Source: M3007 sp041736625 (GTDB lineage: Bacteria > Bacteroidota > Bacteroidia > Chitinophagales > Saprospiraceae). From it: 64,000 nucleotides of DNA. Below the pieces are notes generated by a model, which was given only the letters and a program-made list of their open reading frames with translations, made no database searches and was not told where the DNA came from. The position numbers and the translations under genes were made by a program. Within the stretch, counting starts at the first letter, position 1. Each line of letters starts with the position of its first letter. Location: positions 24,504 to 88,503 of the forward strand of contig JBGSTG010000125.1 in NCBI GenBank assembly GCA_041736625.1, in the 5' to 3' direction. Positions 41,918-50,904 of this stretch are shown in pieces.

Positions 41918-43696
41918 TTATTCGGCTACGGGCAATTCAGTGGTTTTCACAACCCTGGCCACCGGGTACAGACGATGGGTGGGCTCATACCAGGGCGAGC
42001 GGCGGTACACCCAGTCGAGCTGGGCTTGTGCGCTGGCGGCGAGCGCAGGATCGGCAGCGCGCGCGCGTTCGAGTTCTGCGCGCAGTTCGGGGTGTTCACG
42101 CAGGTAATCGGCTGCTAGGTCTTCAAATACGTACGCGGAGAAATATTCCTTTTGCATCAGGATGGGGTCGAAGAAATTCCACGCAAACCAGGAGTCGGGC
42201 GCATGCGGCTCGAGCGTTTCGATCAGATAACGGTTGGCGATCTGGTTGGCGAACACCACCACATCGCCTTTTCGGAACGGCCGTTTCAGATTTTCGGTGC
42301 CAATCTTCACGCTGTGGTGGAAATAGTGCCCCTCCCAGGCTTCCCGGTTTCGGAAGCTTTCGATTCGGTAAAATTCGGCTTCGACCGCCACATCCCGGGC
42401 AAGCAGTTGCATGCTTACACCGTTGAGGCGCAAGCGCTCAATCACGTTCTCCCATGCCTGCGGAATGATGTACGCGTAGGGCTTTTCAACGGTCACTTTC
42501 GGGTTGAAGTAGTTGTAATAGGGAATCACTTTTTGGTAGGGCTCGCTGCGGTCGTACCACAGTCGCGGCATGCCCGACACCTCGCTGGGCTTGTATTTGG
42601 CGGCGTATCCCTTGAAGGAGAGGTCGTCCCAACGGGTGGTATCCATCTCCCAGTCGAGCACAAAGGTGCTCTTGTCGCGCGTTTTTTCCCAGGCGGTCGC
42701 ACGGGCGCGGCCCAGTTCCTCGTGGTGCTTGCCGATGAACCCGATGACCGATTCCATAAAAGCGTAGGTGCTCCACATGCGGTCGACGAAGGGCTTGAGC
42801 ATGTGGGTTTCGGGCATGAAGCCGATGGCGTTCCACATGGCGGCGTAGCCGGTGGAGTAGCGCCCGTAGTCCACAAACCCGTTGATGCCGCCGTCGGGCG
42901 TTTCGGTGAATCCGTCGACGTAGGGGATCATCTCCCAGCCGCGGTTTTTCATGTCGGCGTACAGTTCCGGCAACATGGTCTGCTGCAGGAAATTACCCAG
43001 CGGCGCTTCCAGTTTGGCGAACTGGGTGGCGATGAGGGTCATGGTGTACGGGTAATCGGCGCCGTTGGACGTATGGTTGTCGACAAAAACGTCGGGCAAC
43101 CAGGTGGAAAAAACCTGGTTAAAGGTTTGGGCATTCCGCGAATCGGTTTTGATAAAGTCGCGATTCAGGTCGTAATTGCGGTTGTTGCCGCGAAAGCCGT
43201 AAGCCTCGGGCCCGTCCTGATTGGCGCGGCTGAACGACCCTCGGTTGAGGCAGCCGTCGACGTTGTACACCGGAATGACCACCAGCACCAGGTGGTCGAA
43301 GGCCTTGCGCCGCTCCGGATCCGCCAGCACGTCGCGCAGCAGCAAAACGGTGGCGTCTATGCCTTCGGGTTCTCCCGGATGTATGCCGTTGTTGATCAGC
43401 AGGATGCGTTTTCCGGCTTGCCGGACGGCTTCCGGCTCGAACAATCCGGAGGTAGACAGTACCGCCACATGCAGGGGCAGGCCGGCGTCGGTGCTTCCGG
43501 TAGTGGTCAGCCGGAATACATCGGGGTAGGCGGCAGCCAGTTGCTCGTAACAGTGGATGGCCTCCTGGTAGGTGAGCGTCTGGTTGGGGTTGCTTTCAAC
43601 GGGTACTTCGAACAGTTTCATGTGCGGTGCAGCAGTTTGGGCAAAGATAACGAACGGAGCGGCGAACAACAGCGCCGGAAGGGCAGATTTGCGCAT
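41918..43696 (-). CDS. M14 family zinc carboxypeptidase
   Basis: A 592-residue exported enzyme (signal peptide LPALLFAAPFVIFAQ). Zinc ligands are in NNGIHPGEPEG (HxxE) and VDNHTSNGADY (third His). GNNRNYDLNRDF is the substrate-binding Asn-Arg region, and ETHMLKPFVDRM is a segment shared by related M14 proteins. It removes or trims C-terminal residues of peptides in the periplasm or outside. A C-terminal region of about 250 residues lies beyond the catalytic domain. Confidence 0.9.
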   Translation of the reverse strand: MRKSALPALLFAAPFVIFAQTAAPHMKLFEVPVESNPNQTLTYQEAIHCYEQLAAAYPDVFRLTTTGSTDAGLPLHVAVLSTSGLFEPEAVRQAGKRILLINNGIHPGEPEGIDATVLLLRDVLADPERRKAFDHLVLVVIPVYNVDGCLNRGSFSRANQDGPEAYGFRGNNRNYDLNRDFIKTDSRNAQTFNQVFSTWLPDVFVDNHTSNGADYPYTMTLIATQFAKLEAPLGNFLQQTMLPELYADMKNRGWEMIPYVDGFTETPDGGINGFVDYGRYSTGYAAMWNAIGFMPETHMLKPFVDRMWSTYAFMESVIGFIGKHHEELGRARATAWEKTRDKSTFVLDWEMDTTRWDDLSFKGYAAKYKPSEVSGMPRLWYDRSEPYQKVIPYYNYFNPKVTVEKPYAYIIPQAWENVIERLRLNGVSMQLLARDVAVEAEFYRIESFRNREAWEGHYFHHSVKIGTENLKRPFRKGDVVVFANQIANRYLIETLEPHAPDSWFAWNFFDPILMQKEYFSAYVFEDLAADYLREHPELRAELERARAADPALAASAQAQLDWVYRRSPWYEPTHRLYPVARVVKTTELPVAE

Positions 43697-43823
43697 TTGT
43701 ACTTTTTTGTGCGAAAAACCGGATTTTCAGATGAATTAACAAAGCATTAGCAGAAAACGCAGATAACGAAAGGCGTGGCCCGGCAATTCATGGGTGATTG
43801 TTCAACTGAAAAAACTAAACGCC

Positions 43824-44258
43824 ATGAAAAACAACCTGAAATTTCGCCTTTTGCTGGCCCTCGTGGTCCCGCTCGCGTTGGTTCAATGCCAAAAAAACGA
43901 CAACCTCCTGGTGCAGGCCGACGAAGAGCCCGTGCTGTGGGATCCAACGCCGCAACCCAGCGCCGTGCCGATTTTCGAGGTAATCATCCGGGAAGGGGTG
44001 TGCCTGCAGGGCGGTGCGCAGCTCGAGGCGCTGGTGCGCAATAACCAGCACGACAATGATCTGTTCAGCTACCAGTTTCAATGGCAGGTAGATGGTGTCG
44101 TTCAGCCGGAAGGCGCGCTGTTGCCCTGTGCAAGCGGAAAGGCTGCCGTGGTGAAGGTGATCCGTTACCCCGATGGGTTGGCCATTTTCAAAAAAGTACA
44201 GTTGAATACCTTATTCGAAGAAGTTGAAGCGGAGGAACTTTTGTTGGAAGTGCGATAA
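43824..44258 (+). CDS. Small lipoprotein-like exported protein
   Basis: A 144-residue protein with a hydrophobic leader (FRLLLALVVPLALVQC) that ends in Cys, although Gln just before the Cys is unusual for a lipobox. The rest is acidic and beta-rich, with two further Cys (GVCLQGG and LLPCASG) that may form a disulfide. No family recognised. It precedes the WD40-caspase gene on the same strand by 159 bases. Confidence 0.7.
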   Translation: MKNNLKFRLLLALVVPLALVQCQKNDNLLVQADEEPVLWDPTPQPSAVPIFEVIIREGVCLQGGAQLEALVRNNQHDNDLFSYQFQWQVDGVVQPEGALLPCASGKAAVVKVIRYPDGLAIFKKVQLNTLFEEVEAEELLLEVR

Positions 44259-44277
44259 CGCCTCTTCGCAGGTGAAT

Positions 44278-44311
44278 TTTGTTAAATATTTAAAAACTTT
44301 ACTTAGCTTTG
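44278..44311 (+). promoter_or_regulatory. Promoter of the WD40-caspase gene, overlapped by a long inverted repeat
   Basis: TTTG at 44278-44281 and TAGCTTTG at 44304-44311 (perfect TAnnTTTG) are 22 bases apart, slightly wide. The -7 element lies in the left arm of the inverted repeat 44293-44345. Confidence 0.5.
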
Positions 44312-44345
44312 AGCCCTATCCAGGTCGTAAGCTAAGTAAAGTTTT
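44293..44345. repeat. 17-base perfect inverted repeat in the caspase-gene leader
   Basis: AAAACTTTACTTAGCTT at 44293-44309 and its exact reverse complement at 44329-44345 are separated by 19 bases. It may be the terminator of the lipoprotein gene, although the T-run is short, or an operator covering the promoter. Confidence 0.7.
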
Positions 44346-44417
44346 CATTCGCTGCCTAATCCCTGATACCCGCTTTCATTCTGCCGAAACGACCCTTCAG
44401 GTCAAAAACAGCATTGA

Positions 44418-47400
44418 ATGAAGTGTAGATTTATAGTATTGGTGTGGTGGTTGGTTCAGGTGTTTGGGTTGCAATCTCAGGAATGCATCCTCGTGCCCCC
44501 ACTGGGTCACGCCGAAATGGTCCGTTCCATTACGGTGTCTACAGACGGAAAATACGTGCTGACGGGAGGCGGCAGCGATCGCCTGGCCATGGTATGGGAC
44601 TCTGCCGGCCACCTGCTGCTCGTCATGCGCGGTCATAAGGGCGTGGTTAGGGATGCTGCATTTTCGCCGGATGGAACGCATTGGATTACCATGGATGGCG
44701 CCATACGGCTTTGGGAAAAAACAGGCCTGAAGGCAACGGATTTTCCGGAAGCCTATGTTTTTACGTCGGCGACGTTCACACCGGACAGCAAGCACATCAT
44801 CGCCGGCAAACAAAATGGAGAACTGATTGAATTGACCCTGAAGGGAGATATCTCCCAGCAGTATGCCGGCGGGAAACGCGGCGTTACCGATGTGGTCTGC
44901 TACAGAACAAGGATCATCACCGCCGACTCTGCCGGGGTGATCCGGGTGTACAAGTCCGGAGGAGCGCTCGAAAGTGAGTGGCGCGCGCACCAGACCGGAC
45001 CGGTTGCCATCACCGTTTCTCCCGACGGCAAGCGCCTCCTGACCGGCGGGCACGACAACAAAGCCGTATTGTGGAATTTTGCCGGCAATCGCATCAGCTC
45101 CTTCGGACCCTTTGAAGGTGTGGTGAGCGATGTCGCCTTTTCGCCAGACGGCAACCGGTTTGCCCTGGCCATCAAAAGCGTCGGCGGTCAACCCATCCGT
45201 GACCATGATCTTTTTGTGTACGATGCCCTCAAGGCCATCCAGACGAACGCCCGAAAAATCCATGATTTCGGGCTCAACGCGGTCTGTTTCAGTGCCGATA
45301 GTCGGCAAATACTCGTCGGTGGCAACGATAAAGCCGCGTTGGGTTTCGACGAAGCGGGAAAACTGATTTCCATTTTCGGTAAAGGGCCGGGGCCAGTACG
45401 GTATGTGTCGTTCTCGCCCGACGGCTTGTATGTGCTCAGCGGCAGCAATGGTCGCTCCTCCCGGCGCTGGGCCTTGAACAGCCGGGACGTGATCCCGCTG
45501 AACACCAGCGACGTGGGGTATGGTACGCCGGTCGCCTTTCTGGACGGAGGAAATTCGATCGTGCAATGCGCTTACGGCGACTCCATCCTGATCCGCGATT
45601 TGGAAGGTGCCCCGACCGGGGCGTGCATCAAACCCACCCGCGGCAACAACTGGGCCGTGGCCGCATCACCGGTTGGAAAGGCGTTCGCCACCAGCGATTT
45701 CGATCCCCGCAGCGAACGCAAGGGTTCTTTTCAGCTTTGGGAAATGGGCCAAACCAAACCCGTGCGCGACGTCAAAGCGCACCGGAACTATGTGTTCGGC
45801 CTCGCTTTTTCGCCCGACGGCCAGTACGTCGCCACTGCCGCCGAGCCACCTTTTATCGACAGCGTGAAACTCTGGGATGCCCAGGGAAACTTCGTTCGCA
45901 ACCTCGGTATCGGATCAGGAAAGGTGACGTTCTCTGCCGACGGCCAACGGGTTGGCGCCACCACCAACAACAGCAGTTTTCGCGTCTGGCGCCTGGATGG
46001 CGCGGAACTACCCGTCGCCCAGACAACACCTTTGGAAGACATTGGCAAAACGACCTGTCTGGCGTTTTCGCCGGACGGGAAAAATATGCTCACCGGCTAT
46101 TCCGACGGCAACCTTCGTTTGTGGCGCATCGACAACCACCAACTGCTGACCGTTTTTAAGGGACACAGCGGCAGGGTACTGGATGTACAATATTCGCCCG
46201 ACGGCCGGTTTGTCATCAGTGGAAGTGAAGACAACACCGCGCGCATCTGGAACGCAGCCGACGGCAAGGAACTGCTCAGCCTCATCTCCGTCGGTGAGTC
46301 GGGCTGGGTAGCCATCACACCCGACGGCCTGTTCGACGCCTCCCAGGATGCCATCTCCGGCCTGTACTTCGCCACCGGCCTGGAGCGCATCGGTCTCGAA
46401 CTGCTCAAGAACCGCTATTACGAACCCGGGCTCGTGTCCAAAGTAATGGGTCTGGTGGAAGGTGGCGTACGCGATGTAACCAGGCCCAAGGAGGAAGCCC
46501 TGTTCCCCCTCATCCAGTCGGCGGTCATTGAAGGCGACAAGCTGCAGGTGCGGCTCGAAGAACGCAAAGGGGGCATCGGCAAAGTCATGCTGATGCTCAA
46601 CGGAAACATCAAGCTGGACGACAACATTAACCCGAAAGCAAAATCCAGTTTTGAGGCAGACCTCACCCCGTACGCCGCTTTTTTGATCCCGGATTCGGTC
46701 AACCAACTGTCCATACGCACCTTCAACCAGGACGGCTGGTTCAAAAGCGAACCCTATGCGTTGCCCTACCGACCCACCGGCGCCGCCGGCAAAGGCGGAC
46801 CGGAGCCCGAACTCACGTCCCTGCGCAGCCAGCGTACACAAGACCTGGAACGCATCAACCTCTACGCGCTGGTCGTGGGTACTTCCACGTACAGCAAGGA
46901 GCAATTGCACCTGAAATATCCGGACAAGGATGCCGCCGCGTTTGCCCGGGCGCTCGAACTGGCGGGCAAACCCCTTTTCAGCGAAAATATGGAAATAAAG
47001 CTGCTGACCACCAGCGCGGAGCCGTGGCCCCGGCGCGAACAGATCAAACAGGCACTCCTCGACTTTGCCGAAAAATCGGACCCTTCCGACGTGATCCTCG
47101 TCTATTTTTCCGGCCATGGCATCACCTACCCGCCCAACAGCGAAAAAGGACGCTTCCACTACCTGACCACCGATGTGGAGGATACCAACCTGGAAGATGA
47201 ATTTGTGCGCAACACCAAAACCGTCTCTTTCGACTCCCTCCAGTCCTGGATCGGCCAGTCGCCTGCGCGCAAACGCATCCTGATCCTCGACGCCTGCAAC
47301 TCCGGAAGTGTGGTAGACCAGCTCACCGAAGGCGAAAAGACGCTGGGACACGACCAGATTCGCGCCCTCCAGCAGATGCAGGACGAAACGGGCCTTTTCG

Positions 47401-48014
47401 TGCTCTCCGGAAGCGCCGCCAACAAGTCGAGCTACGAAGCCACCCGCTTTGGGCACGGGCTGCTCACCTATTCCCTGATCAACAGCATGCCTCAGGTGGC
47501 GGCAGGCGACAAGGACAATCTCGTTCAGGTGTACGACCTGTTCGACAAGGCCCAAAAAGAGGTGCCCAGGCTGGCCAAAGAGATCGGTAAAGAACAAAAG
47601 CCGGAACTGCTGGGCCGCGGCAACTACCCCATCGGCATGGTCAACGACACGGTAAAGATCAGCATGCCCAGCCCATTGCCGGTTTTTGTGCGATCCAACA
47701 TCGTCGACTCCCGGAAAAAACGCGACGCCCTGGGCATCGGCAAAGCGGTGAACAGGGAGCTGGACCGGATTGCGGCGGAGAAAAACCCGGCGCTGGCTTA
47801 CTGGGACGTGGAAGATACGTCGGGCGACCATTATTTCATCGGCGGGGATTACACCGGCGACGCCGCCTCGCCGCAGGGTGAGATCGTCGTGTATAAAAAC
47901 GCCGACGAAGTGGCGCGTTTCCCGTTCGGCAACCCGCCGGGCGACGCCGCACCAGTCGACATCGCCCAAATTGCTGCCTATATTGTTGAACAGGTATTTC
48001 TGAACGTCAAATGA
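44418..48014 (+). CDS. Exported WD40-repeat caspase-like protease
   Basis: A 1198-residue protein with a signal peptide (FIVLVWWLVQVFGLQSQ). Residues 30-640 hold about twelve WD40 blades with recurring FSPDG and LWD/IWN ends (AFSPDGTHWITMDG, VQYSPDGRFVISGSEDN). After a linker, a caspase (C14) domain begins at NLYALVVGTSTY near residue 814. The catalytic His900 is in YFSGHG and Cys960 is in ILDACNSG. A C-terminal domain of about 120 residues follows. WD40 blades usually recognise partners or gate the protease. It starts a same-strand run of three cluster genes. Confidence 0.9.
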   Translation: MKCRFIVLVWWLVQVFGLQSQECILVPPLGHAEMVRSITVSTDGKYVLTGGGSDRLAMVWDSAGHLLLVMRGHKGVVRDAAFSPDGTHWITMDGAIRLWEKTGLKATDFPEAYVFTSATFTPDSKHIIAGKQNGELIELTLKGDISQQYAGGKRGVTDVVCYRTRIITADSAGVIRVYKSGGALESEWRAHQTGPVAITVSPDGKRLLTGGHDNKAVLWNFAGNRISSFGPFEGVVSDVAFSPDGNRFALAIKSVGGQPIRDHDLFVYDALKAIQTNARKIHDFGLNAVCFSADSRQILVGGNDKAALGFDEAGKLISIFGKGPGPVRYVSFSPDGLYVLSGSNGRSSRRWALNSRDVIPLNTSDVGYGTPVAFLDGGNSIVQCAYGDSILIRDLEGAPTGACIKPTRGNNWAVAASPVGKAFATSDFDPRSERKGSFQLWEMGQTKPVRDVKAHRNYVFGLAFSPDGQYVATAAEPPFIDSVKLWDAQGNFVRNLGIGSGKVTFSADGQRVGATTNNSSFRVWRLDGAELPVAQTTPLEDIGKTTCLAFSPDGKNMLTGYSDGNLRLWRIDNHQLLTVFKGHSGRVLDVQYSPDGRFVISGSEDNTARIWNAADGKELLSLISVGESGWVAITPDGLFDASQDAISGLYFATGLERIGLELLKNRYYEPGLVSKVMGLVEGGVRDVTRPKEEALFPLIQSAVIEGDKLQVRLEERKGGIGKVMLMLNGNIKLDDNINPKAKSSFEADLTPYAAFLIPDSVNQLSIRTFNQDGWFKSEPYALPYRPTGAAGKGGPEPELTSLRSQRTQDLERINLYALVVGTSTYSKEQLHLKYPDKDAAAFARALELAGKPLFSENMEIKLLTTSAEPWPRREQIKQALLDFAEKSDPSDVILVYFSGHGITYPPNSEKGRFHYLTTDVEDTNLEDEFVRNTKTVSFDSLQSWIGQSPARKRILILDACNSGSVVDQLTEGEKTLGHDQIRALQQMQDETGLFVLSGSAANKSSYEATRFGHGLLTYSLINSMPQVAAGDKDNLVQVYDLFDKAQKEVPRLAKEIGKEQKPELLGRGNYPIGMVNDTVKISMPSPLPVFVRSNIVDSRKKRDALGIGKAVNRELDRIAAEKNPALAYWDVEDTSGDHYFIGGDYTGDAASPQGEIVVYKNADEVARFPFGNPPGDAAPVDIAQIAAYIVEQVFLNVK

Positions 48015-48035
48015 TCCATTTTTCAAACGCTTTTT

Positions 48036-49688
48036 ATGAAAACACCACTGCTTGTTTTGTGTATGTCCCTGCTGTCCCTGCTGCTGCACGCTCAGGACCG
48101 CAGTTTCGGCACGCTGCCCCTGGCCCAGAAACCGGGCGTTTCCGCTTCAAAATCCGGCGCATCCATGCAGGAATCGCCCAAATACAAGGAGGCCCTGGCC
48201 GTGTATAACCGGTTGGTGACGGCCCGGGGTGACTTTCGCTACCCGGTACCAGCCTTCTCCATGAAAAAAGAGGAGCGCTCCGTTGCGTATATGGACTACG
48301 AGGCCATGGAGATCACCCTGGAAGAAAAAGCGTTCGACGTGTGCAAGGAATTTGGCCCCGCGTCCGACGCCGCCTTGGCTTTCATCCTGGGCCACGAGCT
48401 GTCGCATTACTACGAAAAACACGCCTGGCGCCGCGGATTTGCCTGGGACTACAAAGACCTGGAGATCGGTATGCAACTCGACAAGGTGGCCGACGACGCC
48501 GCCAATGAAACCGAGGCGGACTACCAGGGCGGATTTCTGGCCTACTCCGCCGGTTTCGGCTTGTTTGACCAGGGCGACGCCGTGATCGACAAACTGTACA
48601 AAGCCTACAACCTGCCGCCTGTGCTGGTCGGATACCCGTCGCTGAACGACCGCCAGGCGCTCGGTAAGCGCACGGCAGAAAAGTTGACCCGGCTCGTGGA
48701 GGTGTTCGACATGGCCAACCTGCTCACCGCCGCCGGCCTGTACAGCGAATCGTACGAATACTACCGCTACGTGCTGAACGAGTATCAAAGCCGCGAACTG
48801 TACAACAACCTGGGCGTAACCGCCTGCCTGGATGCCATGCAATATTTCAAAACGGGCGAGCTCACGTACCGCTATCCGCTGGAACTCGACCTGACGTCCT
48901 CCGCCTCCAAGGGCAACGACGGCATGGCCGACGCCCGAACGAAACTGCTGCGACAGGCCATCATGCACTTCGATGCAGCCATCAGCCTCGACCCGAACTA
49001 TGCACCCGCCTACCTGAACAAGGCCTGCGCCTATGCCTTGCTGGGAGATGACAAGCGCGCCGCTTTTTATGCCTCCGAAGAAGCCAGGCCGATCGCCGAA
49101 GCCCGCAATAACACCAAAACTGCCGCCGATATCGACGTGTTGCTGGGCATTCTGGCCGCCAAAGCCGGAAAAACTGACGACGCGGCACGGCTCTTTGAAT
49201 CCGGTGCGAAGAACGGCAGCGAAATTGGCCGGATCAACCTGGGCATTCTGCGCAAAGATCCGCCCGCAGCCGCTCCCGATGGTTTCGGCGGCTTGCCCAA
49301 ACCGGAAAAAATCGACGGGTACACCCTGCAGGCGATCACAGATGATCCGATGTTCGACAAGAAACTGGACATCGTCATCCGGAAAAACCTGACCTTCCAC
49401 CAGAACCCCGCGCAGGGCGCGCAATCCAGGTTGTGGATCAGCCAGAACGAGAGCAGCGGCAGAAATAGCTTCTTCCACACGACATCCGACGGTTACCCGG
49501 GCAAAACGGCGCGCGGCATCGCACTGGGCGACCCCCTGGAGGCCATCGTCGACGCGAAGGCGTACGGGGCGCCAGACCGCGTGCTGGAAACCCCGCTCGG
49601 GCAAATACTGGTTTATCCCAAAATCATCTTCATCGTGGGTGAAGACGGAAAACTGAAACGTTGGGTCAATTACAGCACTGAACAATAA
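48036..49688 (+). CDS. Exported M48-like metalloprotease with TPR-like repeats
   Basis: A 550-residue protein with signal peptide (LLVLCMSLLSLLLHAQ). The zinc motif is FILGHELSHYYEKH (His120, Glu121, His124), with a candidate third ligand Glu160 in NETEADYQGGF, as in the M48 family but in a soluble protein. Residues 215-390 contain TPR-like helical pairs (AIMHFDAAISLDPNYAPAYL, LLGILAAKAGKTDDAARLFE). The C-terminal 130 residues are a beta-rich domain of unknown role. It follows the WD40-caspase gene by 21 bases and is likely co-transcribed. Confidence 0.85.
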   Translation: MKTPLLVLCMSLLSLLLHAQDRSFGTLPLAQKPGVSASKSGASMQESPKYKEALAVYNRLVTARGDFRYPVPAFSMKKEERSVAYMDYEAMEITLEEKAFDVCKEFGPASDAALAFILGHELSHYYEKHAWRRGFAWDYKDLEIGMQLDKVADDAANETEADYQGGFLAYSAGFGLFDQGDAVIDKLYKAYNLPPVLVGYPSLNDRQALGKRTAEKLTRLVEVFDMANLLTAAGLYSESYEYYRYVLNEYQSRELYNNLGVTACLDAMQYFKTGELTYRYPLELDLTSSASKGNDGMADARTKLLRQAIMHFDAAISLDPNYAPAYLNKACAYALLGDDKRAAFYASEEARPIAEARNNTKTAADIDVLLGILAAKAGKTDDAARLFESGAKNGSEIGRINLGILRKDPPAAAPDGFGGLPKPEKIDGYTLQAITDDPMFDKKLDIVIRKNLTFHQNPAQGAQSRLWISQNESSGRNSFFHTTSDGYPGKTARGIALGDPLEAIVDAKAYGAPDRVLETPLGQILVYPKIIFIVGEDGKLKRWVNYSTEQ

Positions 49689-49752
49689 ACCCGTGGTTGA
49701 CGGCGACGGGCCCGTCGGGAGCCGGCCGGTCAACCCACAAAAATGCACCATC

Positions 49753-50904
49753 ATGATTAAACAGTTCTTGTGGATTGTGCTGACCGGCATGGCCGGCACG
49801 ATCAGTGCGCAGAGCAGTACACCCGTAGTAGCGGTGTCTGCGCAAGGCAAAGTCACCTACGTGCCTTCCGCCGGAAATGCCAAACTCAGCATCAAACCAG
49901 GCGCCTTGATGCAGCCGAGCGGCGCCATCGGGGTGAAGTCCGGAGGCCGGGTGTTGCTGTACGCCAACGGCAAATTCGAGGACATCCGCGAACAGGCGGA
50001 AAAGCCCATCGCCGGTGTTTTTCCGGCGGCGGACAACCTCGGCAGCATGAATTTCGACACCGAGTTTGGCCGGTACGTGGAGGCCGCCGTCCTGCTGGCG
50101 GCATCCAACCAGGGCAGCACCCAGTTTTGGACGGCCATGACCGAACCGAAAAAGAATGGCGACGGCTGGGCGAGTGTGGCTGCGGATAGCGAACCCCCAT
50201 CGGGCTCCACACCGAGTTCCCAGAAAAAAACAGGGGACGGTTGGGGTACCATGGCCGCGGATACCGAACCCCCGTCGGGCTCTGCGCCGAGTTCAAAGAA
50301 AAAGACCGGTGATGCCTGGGGTACCAGTGTATCTGCAACCGAGCCTCCATCGGGCTCCACCCCGAGCTCAAAAAAGAAAACCGGCGATGCCTGGGGGCAA
50401 TCCACCGGTCAGCTGGCTGCCGTAATGCCCTTTGGCTACGTTACGCCGGGTGTCATCACGTTCACCTGGGTGAAATCAAAAGACGTGGGTGAATGCACGC
50501 TGGAAATCAAAAATGAAGCAGGCAAGGTAGTCAAAACGGTGAACAGCAAAGGAGAAACGGCCCAGGTTGACATCAACGGGCTGGGCCAGGGTACTTACTC
50601 GTGGGCCGTGTATGCTGTCGGCAACAACCAGCAAGTGTCCAACCGGCGGGAGTTCACCGTAGGGGAGGCCGGCCAACGCGAAACGGCGCGCAACCGCGCA
50701 TCCAAATCCAAAATCAGCGCGGATTACAAGGACGTAAAAAGTCTGATGGAGGCCGTAGCACTTGAAAAAGGAGAGTGGTTCTACGATGCAGGCCAGGTTT
50801 ATAACGACTTGCTGAAGAATGATTCCAAAAACAACATGGTTCGCCTCATGTACGCCGCGTTTTTAACCCGTTACGGGTTTGGCGACGTCATTTCTCAGCT
50901 TTAA
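49753..50904 (+). CDS. Exported FecR-like protein with 25-residue tandem repeats
   Basis: A 383-residue protein with signal peptide (FLWIVLTGMAGTISAQ). Residues 25-90 (SAQGKVTYVPSAG, LSIKPGALMQPSGAIGVKSGGRVLL) resemble the FecR fold. A low-complexity tract (about residues 133-215) repeats 25-residue units beginning KKTGDGWG and ending EPPSGSTPSS three times plus a partial copy. An Ig-like beta domain (ITFTWVKSKDVGECTLEIKN) and a helical C-terminus that looks like one TPR pair follow. It overlaps the convergent caspase-TPR gene by 17 bases. It may be a scaffold or substrate in the cluster (inference). Confidence 0.75.
   Translation: MIKQFLWIVLTGMAGTISAQSSTPVVAVSAQGKVTYVPSAGNAKLSIKPGALMQPSGAIGVKSGGRVLLYANGKFEDIREQAEKPIAGVFPAADNLGSMNFDTEFGRYVEAAVLLAASNQGSTQFWTAMTEPKKNGDGWASVAADSEPPSGSTPSSQKKTGDGWGTMAADTEPPSGSAPSSKKKTGDAWGTSVSATEPPSGSTPSSKKKTGDAWGQSTGQLAAVMPFGYVTPGVITFTWVKSKDVGECTLEIKNEAGKVVKTVNSKGETAQVDINGLGQGTYSWAVYAVGNNQQVSNRREFTVGEAGQRETARNRASKSKISADYKDVKSLMEAVALEKGEWFYDAGQVYNDLLKNDSKNNMVRLMYAAFLTRYGFGDVISQL
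50149..50402 (+). repeat. 75-base tandem repeats within the FecR-like gene
   Basis: Three full 75-base units start at 50149, 50224 and 50299, and a partial one at 50374. They encode the 25-residue Gly/Trp-Pro-Ser-rich repeats. The second half of each unit is the best conserved. Confidence 0.85.

Noticed and set aside
46008..48089. Minus-strand open frame of 693 codons opposite the WD40-caspase gene
   Set aside because: The plus strand carries intact WD40 and caspase motifs over the same bases.
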